The notes under the pieces: model-generated | The model's database searches: none | Seen by the model: the letters and a program-made list of their open reading frames with translations, nothing else | Told to the model about the DNA's origin: nothing | Made by a program: the position numbers and the translations under genes | From: Polaromonas sp. | GTDB lineage: Bacteria > Pseudomonadota > Gammaproteobacteria > Burkholderiales > Burkholderiaceae_C | Reading direction: 5' to 3' | DNA length: 5,598 nt | NCBI GenBank assembly: GCA_026786065.1 | Contig: JAJAYS010000275.1 | Coordinates: 1-5,598, forward strand | Shown here: positions 1 through 5,423 of the stretch, piece by piece | Layout of the letters: the number at the start of each line of letters is the position of its first letter | How positions within the stretch are numbered: position 1 is the stretch's first letter

Positions 1-25
1 AAGAAAAAAAGGGCCTAAGGCCAAT
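1..25 (-). terminator. Possible short intrinsic terminator, minus strand
   Basis: Read on the minus strand, a GGCC-TTA-GGCC hairpin is followed by C and seven T residues. The stem is only four to five base pairs and no convincing minus-strand gene lies just upstream of it in transcript order, so this may be an A-rich stretch next to a chance palindrome. The window edge prevents checking what lies to the left. Confidence 0.2.
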
Positions 26-28
26 CAA

Positions 29-60
29 TACGGGCGTAAACAGCTATGAAGTTAATAGCG
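29..60 (+). repeat. Comamonad-type intergenic hairpin repeat, copy 1
   Basis: This 32-base segment matches the reverse complement of 4999-5030 at 27 of 32 positions by eye. It contains a small hairpin, GCTAT (43-47) and ATAGC (55-59) around a seven-base loop, preceded by GCGTAAACA. Short AGCTAT..ATAGC palindromes of this style are common between genes in Comamonadaceae, as far as I recall. Their function is not known to me. Confidence 0.55.
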
Positions 61-155
61 TCCGGAAAGTGGCACGGGGATATGGCGAAAGCCGAATGCG
101 GCCTACAGGCCGGCCAGCGCGTGCAACCCATAATGAATTGACCCAAGCTGCCAAG
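61..155. other. Non-coding stretch upstream of the palindromic element
   Basis: No gene is supported here; the open frames crossing it have no family-like sequence. It contains a GGCCT-AC-AGGCC mini-palindrome (101-112) and a -10-like CATAAT (129-134) without a good -35 partner at normal spacing. If 156-305 is an insertion, this was once the immediate leader of the DUF1840 gene, and its promoter may still be here. Confidence 0.35.
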
Positions 156-310
156 GGCTCTTTGCATAACCCCTGCGGCCTGCTGGACTCGGGTGGTCTG
201 CTGAGTTGTTTTTTTGCCAAGAGCCGGGCTATTGGCAAAAAAAGACGCCTTTGCAGCCCATCCCGACCTGGCCGCCGCAGATTCGCAAGGGTTATGCAGA
301 GAATCCCAAG
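151..310. mobile_element. Putative MITE: 150-bp imperfect palindrome flanked by CCAAG
   Basis: The segment 156-305 is an imperfect inverted repeat along its whole length. Its outer ends pair at 14 of 17 positions, including a perfect TGCATAACCC (163-172) against GGGTTATGCA (289-298). The arms stay similar inward and meet in a near-perfect 35-base palindrome (209-243). The direct repeat CCAAG lies on both sides (151-155 and 306-310), as expected for a target-site duplication. Removing the element plus one repeat gives a clean leader, CCAAGGAGAAACC then ATG, for the DUF1840 gene. There is no transposase and no room for one, so it would be non-autonomous. The terminal sequence resembles ends I associate loosely with IS5-like elements, but I cannot name the family. 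A single copy is visible, so mobility is inferred. Confidence 0.5.
209..243. repeat. Near-perfect 35-nt palindrome at centre of the element
   Basis: TTTTTTTGCCAA (209-220) pairs perfectly with TTGGCAAAAAAA (232-243). The intervening bases add AGCC (222-225) against GGCT (227-230) around one central G, so 16 of 17 potential pairs match, with one G/A mismatch (221/231). The T run comes before the stem on both strands and is matched by the A run, so it does not have the layout of an intrinsic terminator. It can extrude as a cruciform or form a strong hairpin in RNA. Confidence 0.75.
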
Positions 311-313
311 GAG
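308..313 (+). promoter_or_regulatory. Shine-Dalgarno AAGGAG of the DUF1840 gene
   Basis: AAGGAG ends five bases before ATG 319, which fixes the start of this gene even though the frame stays open further upstream. The first three bases of the site lie in the right-hand CCAAG flank of the palindromic element, so the putative insertion stopped just short of disrupting it. Confidence 0.8.
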
Positions 314-318
314 AAACC

Positions 319-615
319 ATGCTTTACAAATTCAAGTCGAAAAACGCTGGCGATGTAATCATGCTGGAGCCCAATGGCCGGCGTATTCTGGAAGTTATCG
401 GCAAAGACGCCGGGCCCAAAGGCATCGTCCTGCCCGGCGAGATGCTGGCGGCGATTGCCGCGCTGCAAGCCGAAATTGCAGCGGAAGAAAAAGCGCTGAA
501 AGAAGCCGATGCCGAGCCGCTGGAAGGGCCGGGCCTGCGCCAGCGCGCCATGCCCTTCATCGACCTGCTGCAGCGCAGCCAGCGCTCCGGCGACGAGGTG
601 GTCTGGGGGGTCTAG
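319..615 (+). CDS. DUF1840 domain-containing protein
   Basis: This 98-residue protein looks like the DUF1840 family, small proteins of unknown function found mainly in betaproteobacteria. The N-terminus, MLYKFKSKNAGDVIML, followed by a short basic stretch and IVLPGEM (37-42) is typical. Residues 42-64 form an alanine- and glutamate-rich helix that could be a coiled coil. The C-terminus has the characteristic LRQRAMPFIDLLQRS (73-87) and ends in a DEVVWGV-like tail. There is no signal peptide or membrane segment, so it is probably cytosolic. The start is ATG 319 because AAGGAG lies five bases upstream; the same frame is open back to 214, but that part runs through the palindromic element and shows no family similarity. 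It is transcribed towards the Bug receptor gene, so it forms no operon with its right-hand neighbour. No biochemical role can be assigned. Confidence 0.88.
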   Translation: MLYKFKSKNAGDVIMLEPNGRRILEVIGKDAGPKGIVLPGEMLAAIAALQAEIAAEEKALKEADAEPLEGPGLRQRAMPFIDLLQRSQRSGDEVVWGV

Positions 616-650
616 CCTGGTGTTGCAGGCTGAAGGGCAGATAGCCTGCA
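614..650 (+). other. Competing hairpins after DUF1840 stop, possible weak terminator
   Basis: TGCAGGCT (624-631) pairs perfectly with AGCCTGCA (643-650) across an 11-base loop. The same CAGGCT (626-631) could instead pair with AGCCTG (614-619), which overlaps the stop codon. No T tract follows, so a standard intrinsic terminator is not supported. The rest of the convergent spacer to 738 shows no gene. Confidence 0.35.
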
Positions 651-738
651 CTTCCCCCGGCAGACCTTGGCTGAATCGGTGTCGCTGCCCCACGTAGTCG
701 CAGTGCGGCGACCGGCTGTCTAACTAGAGGGTCGGCGG

Positions 739-1746
739 TCAATCCACCTTTGCGCCAGAGGTCTTCACCACCATCGCCCATTTGACGTGCTCGGCATTGA
801 TGAACTCGCTGAACTGCGCCGGCGTGTTGCCGCCGGGGATGGCACCCTGAGCCTGCAGCTTTTCCTTCAGGGCTGGCGTGCCCAGCGATTTGGCGACTTC
901 CTGCTGCACCCGGTTGACGATGTCGGCCGGTGTGCCGGCCGGGGCCAGCAGGCCGAACCAGGAGCTGGCGTCGAAACCCTTCAGCTGGCCAGCTTCCTCG
1001 AGCGTCGGCGCGTCCAGCGCGGCAGAGCGCTGCGCGCTGGTGACGGCGAAGGCCTTCAGCTTGCCGCTCTTGATTAGCGGCATGGCCGACGGCAGGTTGT
1101 CGAACATCACATCGACAGTGCCGCCCATCAGGTCGATCAGCGCAGGCCCGGAGCCGCGGTACGGAATGTGCGTCATGAAGGTACCGGTGCGGGACTTGAA
1201 AAGCTCGCCCGCCAGGTGAATCGAGGTGCCGTTGCCGCTGGACGCCATGCTCAGCTTGCCGGGGTTGGCTTTGGCGTACTTGATGAAGTCCGGCACGCTG
1301 GCAATGCCCAGCGCGGCCGCCTTGTCGGCCCCCATCACCATCACGTTGGGCACGCCCGCGACCAGTGTGATGGGCGCGAAGTCTTTCTGCGAGTCGTAGG
1401 GCATCTTCGGGTACAGCGCCTTGTTGATCGCATGCGTACCGACGGTGCCCATCAGCAGCGTGTAGCCGTCGGGCGCGGACTTGGCCACGGCGTCGGCGCC
1501 GAGGTTGCCGCCGGCGCCAGTGCGGTTCTCTACGACGAAGGGCTGGCCAAAGGCCTTGCTCAGCTCGGGCGCCAGCGCGCGCGCCAGGATGTCGGTGGTG
1601 CCCCCTGGGGCAAACGGCACGACGATCTTCACTGGCTTGCTCGGCCAGGCGCCCTGCGCATGGGTCGTTAAGCTGGTCAGCGCAAGCGGCGCGCACAGGC
1701 ACGCGGCGACAAAAAGACGTCTGTACTGGTGGGTTCTAAAAATCAT
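739..1746 (-). CDS. Bug-family TTT periplasmic solute-binding receptor
   Basis: This complete 335-residue protein belongs to the Bug (TctC-like) family, extracytoplasmic receptors for carboxylates and other small metabolites that serve tripartite tricarboxylate transporters. Residues 1-30 form a signal peptide with a basic start, a hydrophobic core and a likely cleavage site after THA. Family motifs follow in order: [12 protein letters not shown] (41-52), [15 protein letters not shown] (71-85), PDGYTLLMG (92-100), and [16 protein letters not shown] (194-209) leading into the conserved VDVMFDN (211-217). The length is normal. It starts at ATG 1744-1746; a weak GAAAGAA-like site lies upstream. 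It follows the DJ-1/PfpI gene on the same strand after 56 bases, which suggests co-transcription. No TctA or TctB membrane genes are nearby, which is common for the many orphan Bug proteins of Burkholderiales; it may share a transporter encoded elsewhere or act as a sensor. The ligand cannot be predicted. Confidence 0.93.
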   Translation of the reverse strand: MIFRTHQYRRLFVAACLCAPLALTSLTTHAQGAWPSKPVKIVVPFAPGGTTDILARALAPELSKAFGQPFVVENRTGAGGNLGADAVAKSAPDGYTLLMGTVGTHAINKALYPKMPYDSQKDFAPITLVAGVPNVMVMGADKAAALGIASVPDFIKYAKANPGKLSMASSGNGTSIHLAGELFKSRTGTFMTHIPYRGSGPALIDLMGGTVDVMFDNLPSAMPLIKSGKLKAFAVTSAQRSAALDAPTLEEAGQLKGFDASSWFGLLAPAGTPADIVNRVQQEVAKSLGTPALKEKLQAQGAIPGGNTPAQFSEFINAEHVKWAMVVKTSGAKVD

Positions 1747-1802
1747 GCGCGTTCTTTCGTATTGTTCGGGTTAATGAAACAGCCGGGCGTCACTGTGTGA
1801 AG

Positions 1803-2402
1803 TCAGGCAAGGTAAGGCGTGATGTTTTTCATCGCGCGGGAAACGTACTCCTGCTTCTCGCCGACCGGCGCGACGTACTCCAGCGCGGTCTTTGCTGCGT
1901 CGAGTCCTTCGGTGCGCGCAATGATCCAGCCCGCCAGATACTGCGACGCAAAGCAGCCGCCGGCGGTGGCCACATTGCCCCGCGCACAGAACGCTTGATT
2001 GAGCACCTCGATGCCGGCCTCCAGCACCCACGGCTTGGTGATCAGATCGGTGCACGCAGGCACGGCACCCAGCAGCCCGAGCTTGGCCAGAAGGAAGGTG
2101 CCGGAACACTGGGCGCCGATCAGCTGGCGCTTCGGGTCGAGCTTCAACGACGCCATCAGCGCCGCGTCGTTGGCGATTTCGCGCGTCCGCATGCCGCTGC
2201 CGATGATTACCGCATCCGCCTGGCAGGCATCGGCCAGCGTGGACTGCGCGTGGACCGTGACGCCGTTCATTGACGTGACCGACGCCGACGGACACGAAAG
2301 CGTCACGCGCCAGTCGGGTTTTTGAATGCGGTTGAGCACGCCGAGGGCGATCAACGAGTCGAGTTCGTTGAACCCGTCGAAGGTAAGGATGGCGATGTGC
2401 AC
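1803..2402 (-). CDS. DJ-1/PfpI family protein (class I glutamine amidotransferase-like)
   Basis: This 199-residue protein has the DJ-1/PfpI fold signature. It begins with IAILTFDGFNELDSL (3-17), in which Glu13 matches the conserved acidic residue near the nucleophile. GAQCSGTFLLAKLGLL (96-111) is the nucleophile elbow with Cys99 as the reactive cysteine. A glycine-rich ATAGGC (145-150) and a C-terminal helical part follow. Where many relatives have a His after the elbow (AT.H), this protein reads ACTD (116-119), so the classical Cys-His pair appears to be missing. The superfamily includes isonitrile hydratases, proteases, glyoxalase-like enzymes and regulators; the exact activity here is unknown. 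There is no helix-turn-helix domain, so it is not a GATase1-like AraC regulator. The start is GTG (2400-2402), with an AAAGAAG-like ribosome site just upstream. It is followed by the Bug receptor gene in the same direction. Confidence 0.88.
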   Translation of the reverse strand: MHIAILTFDGFNELDSLIALGVLNRIQKPDWRVTLSCPSASVTSMNGVTVHAQSTLADACQADAVIIGSGMRTREIANDAALMASLKLDPKRQLIGAQCSGTFLLAKLGLLGAVPACTDLITKPWVLEAGIEVLNQAFCARGNVATAGGCFASQYLAGWIIARTEGLDAAKTALEYVAPVGEKQEYVSRAMKNITPYLA

Positions 2403-2528
2403 AGCAGACTTCTTTAGAAATAGCTGAAAGATAGCTCCAGCGAATATAAGAGATAGGAATTACAGCGGACTAAATGAAAATGAAAAAACGCCCGCTCGTC
2501 GCCGCCGGAAAAATGAGTTGAATTTGGT
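2403..2528 (-). promoter_or_regulatory. AT-rich divergent intergenic region with direct ATAGCT repeats
   Basis: This 126-base spacer is much more AT-rich than its surroundings and lies upstream of the DJ-1 gene (minus) and the TauE remnant (plus). On the minus strand TATATT (2443-2448) is a fair -10 candidate, but no good -35 sits at standard spacing. ATAGCT occurs twice, at 2420-2425 and 2431-2436, an 11-base spacing that could place a regulator on one face of the helix between this -10 and the start codon. The promoter and operator roles are inferred. Confidence 0.35.
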
Positions 2529-2666
2529 GTGGTGTATGTCCTATTGGTTTTTATAGGCATGGCGACTGGCTTCCTGTCCGGCCTGACCGGCGTCGGCGGC
2601 GGATTTTTAATGGTGCCTGTGTTCGTCATTCTGCTTCCACTTCAGTTTCCCTTGGAGTTGGCAACG
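2529..2666 (+). pseudogene. TauE/SafE-type membrane permease, N-terminal remnant
   Basis: The frame opening at GTG 2529 encodes a hydrophobic segment with the classic N-terminal pattern of TauE/SafE (sulfite exporter/DUF81) proteins: VYVLLVFIG, then MATGFLSGLTGVGGGFLMVP (11-30) and a hydrophobic VFVILL (31-36). Family members are usually around 250 residues with several membrane helices. Here the similarity stops after about 36 to 46 residues, and the frame then continues to 2918 only as antisense of the neighbouring Bug gene, giving an arginine-rich tail unlike a permease. The gene is therefore a fragment. The N-terminus seems almost complete, although no good Shine-Dalgarno site precedes either GTG (2529 or 2532). 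The loss of the 3' part is best explained by the same deletion that truncated the Bug gene. Confidence 0.68.
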
Positions 2667-3522
2667 CTGCAGCTTCTTGACCTTGGCCGTCACGAACGCC
2701 TTCTGCGCCGCCGGCTCGACCCGGCCGTCACGGACGACGATGTCGCCCAGGTCGTCCTGCTGCTTGACGAAATCAGGGTCTTTCAGCGCGGTTTTCAGCG
2801 CCGTGTTGATTTGGCTCAAAACGGCGGCGGGCCTGCCCTTGGGCGCATACAGGCCATTCCAGATCGTCATGTCAAATCTTTTGAAGCCCATCTGCTGCAG
2901 CGAAGACAGGTCTTTTAGCAGCGTGTTGCCTGACAGCGGCTGGGGCGTCGTCACCGCGAAGGCTGTGACCTTGCCAGCCTCGACCTGCCCGGTGGTGTTG
3001 GTCGTCTGGTCGCACATCAGATCGACCTGACCGCCGAGCAGCGCGTTCATCGCCGGGGCGGTGCCGCCGTAGGGAATGGTGGTCATCGCGTCGCTGGCTT
3101 TCACCGCTGACTGCCCCATCAGCCCGCACAGGTGCGACGCCGAGCCCGGGCCTGCGTGGGCGATGTTGAGCTTGCCGGCATTGGCCTTGATGTAGTTCTC
3201 AAGGTCACGGTAGTTGCTGGCCGGCAACTGCGGTTTGCCAATCAGTGTCATCGGCACTGCGTTGCTCATGCAGAGGTATTCAAAGTCATCGAGCGGCTTG
3301 TAGGGCAGCTTGCGATAGAGCGACGTTGATGTTCTCCACGACGAGATTCGCACCGCCGCCCACTGCCTTTCGCAGGGCTTCTGCCAGGTCGCGCGCGACC
3401 CGGTCGGTCGGCCCGCCGGCGGTATACGGCACGACGAAGGTGATGGCTTTTGAGTCGGGGAAAGCCGGGGCCTGGGCGAACAGGGCGCTCGCTGCGGCGG
3501 CGACCACCAGCAGTCGTTTCAG
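2607..3522 (-). pseudogene. Broken Bug-family TTT receptor: CTG start, deletion with frameshift, 3' truncation
   Basis: Two minus-strand frames together make one damaged Bug receptor. The first (from 3522) encodes a signal-peptide-like KRLLVVAAAASALFAQA and then ITFVVPYTAGGPTDRVARDL and NLVVEN. The second takes up at TSLYRKLPYKPLDDFEYL and continues through PYGGTAPAMNALLGGQVDLMCDQ to DGRVEPAAQKAFVTAKVKK. Against the intact Bug gene at 739-1746, the interval between VVEN and the LY..LPY motif is 10 bases instead of 108. About 98 bases are therefore missing at 3321-3330, which also shifts the frame. A GGAG (3528-3531) sits five bases before CTG 3520-3522, where ATG would be expected; GTG 3505-3507 is the first standard start codon. 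At the 3' end, similarity stops near 2673 and the frame runs on through antisense TauE sequence to a stop at 2607-2609. A functional receptor is very unlikely. Confidence 0.82.
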
Positions 3523-3703
3523 GGTGTCTCCAGGAGGTGAAGTGGGTGAGATTCGGGTACGGCCGAATCCCCGCCCGCCCTCACGAGGGGTGGGCGCAGG
3601 CCTTCAGCGGGCCTGTCGTAGAAGACTGGCGCGACTCGCAGCGGCCACGGCCGTCTCGGCCTCTGCTCTGCTGCGGTCGCTGTCGCTGCGGTTGCGGTTT
3701 CCG
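3523..3703. other. Intergenic spacer with GC-rich hairpins
   Basis: No gene is seen between the ligase stop and the broken Bug gene. A perfect 7-bp hairpin lies at 3550-3569 (GATTCGG and CCGAATC, six-base loop). A second, bulged GC-rich hairpin follows at 3573-3595 (GCCC, CCCT and AGGG, GGGC). Either could end minus-strand transcription from the ligase, but neither is followed by a T tract on that strand. The stretch 3660-3704 is low-complexity GCTGCGGT-like sequence ending in a GCGGTTTCCGC palindrome that touches the ligase stop codon. Confidence 0.45.
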
Positions 3704-4972
3704 CTATTTGAAGCTGCGCGTGTCCTCGATCACCTTGCCGTCGTTGGGCAGGCTGCCGGGTTGCAGCAACTGCACCTCGCCGCGCAGTTTGGTGACCTCG
3801 CGTACCGCCTCGCCGATGCGCTGGCTCAAGCCCGCCCGCAGGCTGTCGTCGGCAGCGGCGCTGGCCTCAACCTGCAGCGTCATCGTATCGCTGGCCAGCT
3901 CGCCGCTGACCACCAGCCGGGCCTTCAGCACTTCGGGAAAGCGCCGAGCAATGTCGGCGATCTGCGCCGGGTGGACGAACATGCCGCGAATCTTGACGGT
4001 CTGGTCGGCCCGGCCCATCCAGCCCTTGATCCGGGTGTTGCTGCGGCCAGTCGGGCAGTGGCCGGGCAGCACCGCCGACAGGTCGCCGGTGCCGAAGCGG
4101 ATCAGTGGGTAGTCGGCATTGAGCGTGGTGACCACTAGCTCGCCGACCTCGCCCTCAGGCACCGGATCGCCGGTGCCGGGCCGGACAATCTCGACGATCA
4201 CGCTTTCATCTAGCACCAGCCCCTCGCGCGCGGCGGTCTCATAGGCGATCAGCCCCAGATCGGCGGTGGCAAAGCACTGGTAGGCGTCGATGCCGCGCGC
4301 GCCGAACCAGTCGCGCAGGCTGGGCGGGAAGGCCTCGCCGCTGACCAGCGCTTTTTTCAGCGAGGGCAGGGCCTGGCCCATCGCGGCCGCCTTCTCGACA
4401 ATGATTTTCAGGAAGCTCGGCGTGCCGATGTAGCCGGCCGGCTGCAGGTCGGCGATAGCCTCGACCTGCTGCTCGGTCTGCCCGGTGCCACCCGGGAACA
4501 CCGTGCAGCCCAGCGCATGCGCGCCGCTTTCCATCATGGAGCCGGCCGGCACGAAGTGGTAGCTGAAGCAGTTGTGAACCAGCTCGCCGGCGCGAAAGCC
4601 GGCCGCGTGGATGGCCCGTGCCATGCGCCAGTAGTCGCGCGCCGTGCCCTCTGGCTCGTAGATCGGGCCGGGGCTGGCAAACAAGCGCGGCATGGCTGCG
4701 CCGTAGCCGACCGCAGCAAAGCCGCCAAAGGCGCCCTGACCGGCTGCGCGGCCGGTTTTTTGCCGCGCCTGCAGCTCGCTTTTGCGCACCACCGGCAAGC
4801 GGGCCAGCGCCGCCCGGTCGGTGACTCGGAGCGCATCGACACCGGCCAGCAATTCGCCAAAGGCCGGCGAACGCGCCTGCGCGTGGGCCACCTGCTGCGG
4901 CAGCGCCGCCATTAGCGCGGCTTCGCGTTGGGCGGGGTTGCGGGTTTCCAATGCGTCGTGAAAGTCGGTCAT
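3704..4972 (-). CDS. Phenylacetate-CoA ligase-like (PaaK family) adenylate-forming enzyme
   Basis: This complete 422-residue protein matches the PaaK branch of the ANL superfamily, cytosolic enzymes that activate a carboxylic acid with ATP and join it to CoA. RLPVVRKSEL (58-67) is typical of the N-terminal part. The usual SSGTTG phosphate-binding loop is replaced by FASPGPIYEPEG (98-109), a form I associate with a PaaK-like subgroup. Then come GYIGTPSFL (180-188), SGEAFP (211-216), YQCFATADLGLIAYE (231-245) at the position of the adenine motif, RFGTGDLS (292-299) with the ribose-binding Asp, and GRADQTVKIRGMFVHPAQI (320-338) at the domain hinge. Lys413 in the C-terminal NDGKVIEDTR is the candidate adenylation lysine. 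The start is ATG 4970-4972, with AGGA seven bases upstream. It lies downstream of, and in the same direction as, a Liv-type ABC ATPase gene, suggesting CoA activation of an imported acid. The substrate is not known; aromatic acids are a guess. Confidence 0.9.
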   Translation of the reverse strand: MTDFHDALETRNPAQREAALMAALPQQVAHAQARSPAFGELLAGVDALRVTDRAALARLPVVRKSELQARQKTGRAAGQGAFGGFAAVGYGAAMPRLFASPGPIYEPEGTARDYWRMARAIHAAGFRAGELVHNCFSYHFVPAGSMMESGAHALGCTVFPGGTGQTEQQVEAIADLQPAGYIGTPSFLKIIVEKAAAMGQALPSLKKALVSGEAFPPSLRDWFGARGIDAYQCFATADLGLIAYETAAREGLVLDESVIVEIVRPGTGDPVPEGEVGELVVTTLNADYPLIRFGTGDLSAVLPGHCPTGRSNTRIKGWMGRADQTVKIRGMFVHPAQIADIARRFPEVLKARLVVSGELASDTMTLQVEASAAADDSLRAGLSQRIGEAVREVTKLRGEVQLLQPGSLPNDGKVIEDTRSFK

Positions 4973-4998
4973 AGAAGGATCCTAAAAGACAGGCTAGT

Positions 4999-5030
4999 CG
5001 CTATTTAATTTGTAGCTGTTTACGCTCGTA
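4999..5030 (-). repeat. Comamonad-type intergenic hairpin repeat, copy 2 (inverted)
   Basis: The reverse complement of this segment matches 29-60 at 27 of 32 positions. The hairpin core is GCTA (5000-5003) and TAGC (5013-5016) around an AT-rich loop, next to the conserved GCGTAAACA on the minus strand. It lies 27 bases upstream of the ligase start, in the likely leader or promoter zone of that gene. Confidence 0.55.
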
Positions 5031-5115
5031 ACCATTCGGCTGCCACATTAAAAAGCTTAAGAAATCCAGGTACTCAGCTGATTTTGCGCAGCGGCTTTGG
5101 TTTTGCGCCCTGTGC

Positions 5116-5140
5116 CTCTGGGAGAGGGTTGGGGTAAGGG
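5116..5140 (+). repeat. REP-like GGGAGAGGGTTGGGG repeat fragment
   Basis: The segment CTCTGGGAGAGGGTTGGGG followed by TAAGGG resembles a widespread bacterial intergenic repeat, best known as CCCTCACCCCAACCCTCTCC on the other strand and giving the telltale PNPLP-type translation. Only one half of the usual palindrome is recognisable here. It is probably a decayed copy with no protein-coding role. Confidence 0.5.
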
Positions 5141-5380
5141 CCGAGTGGGCCTTGAAAAAGCACAGCCGACCGGAGTCGGGGAGCCCTGTCTTGCAGACCG
5201 CAGCCCGGCCTGCGCCCGGGCCTCTTTACTTTCCCGAAGCGCGCAGGCGCATCTGGAGCCGCAGCGTTCAGCCCCTGCTCTCTGACGGAAGTAGAGGGGG
5301 TCATACGGGTTCACTGCGCTATATCTGCTCACAAATGGCCTGAGTAGTTACCAAGAAATGGCGGTGTGGAGCACTTGCCC

Positions 5381-5419
5381 CGGCGCGGCTGCCCGCGAAC
5401 ATCGAGCCGGCCCGCGCCG
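5381..5419 (-). other. GC-rich hairpin just downstream of the ABC ATPase stop
   Basis: CGGCGCGG (5381-5388) pairs perfectly with CCGCGCCG (5412-5419) across a 23-base loop. It begins five bases after the stop codon of the Liv-type ATPase on the minus strand. No T tract follows, so it may protect an mRNA 3' end or weaken readthrough into the ligase rather than act as an intrinsic terminator. Confidence 0.4.
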
Positions 5420-5423
5420 ACCT

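Larger units (their letters stand above)
4973..5423. other. 451-bp non-coding gap between ABC ATPase and ligase genes
   Basis: No protein-coding sequence is convincing here; the short open frames are arginine- and proline-rich products of GC-rich repeats. The gap holds an intergenic hairpin repeat (4999-5030), a GGGAGAGGGTTGGGG-type repeat (5116-5140), small hairpins at 5166-5179 (CCGAC, CGGA loop, GTCGG) and 5203-5221 (GCCCGG, seven-base loop, CCGGGC), and a long-loop hairpin next to the ATPase stop. The 75 bases upstream of the ligase are relatively AT-rich and could contain its own promoter, but no convincing -35/-10 pair stands out. Confidence 0.6.

Noticed and set aside
209..243. Intrinsic terminator
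   Set aside because: The T run precedes the hairpin on both strands and is base-paired with the A run, so there is no free U tract after the stem in either direction.
156..305. CRISPR array or toxin-antitoxin locus
   Set aside because: The repeats are two inverted arms rather than regularly spaced direct repeats, and no credible small coding pair is present.
69..644. A 191-codon plus-strand frame across the palindromic element and the DUF1840 gene
   Set aside because: It overlaps the DUF1840 gene in another frame and becomes Arg/Ala-rich there. The SLHNPC peptide shared with a minus-strand frame (15-320) simply reflects the inverted repeat, not two related genes.
557..1702. A 381-codon open frame on the minus strand overlapping the Bug receptor
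   Set aside because: It is a shifted-frame reading of the same strand as the Bug gene. Its product is rich in Arg, Gly and Ala with no family motifs, while the other frame gives a complete Bug protein with a signal peptide.
2529..2918. A 129-residue plus-strand protein as a novel fusion
   Set aside because: Only the first 36 to 46 residues look like a protein family (TauE/SafE). The rest is antisense of the Bug gene and is best seen as accidental readthrough after a deletion.
3245..4138. A 297-codon plus-strand open frame
   Set aside because: It runs antisense to the broken Bug gene, the spacer and the ligase, and has the Arg/Ala-rich composition of GC-rich antisense frames. The minus strand encodes clear ligase motifs over the same bases.
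5057..5343. Small proteins in the gap on either strand
   Set aside because: The overlapping 60 to 90-codon frames have Arg/Pro/Ser-rich products, no good ribosome sites, and run through the GGGAGAGGG repeat, whose translation is a well-known artefact.
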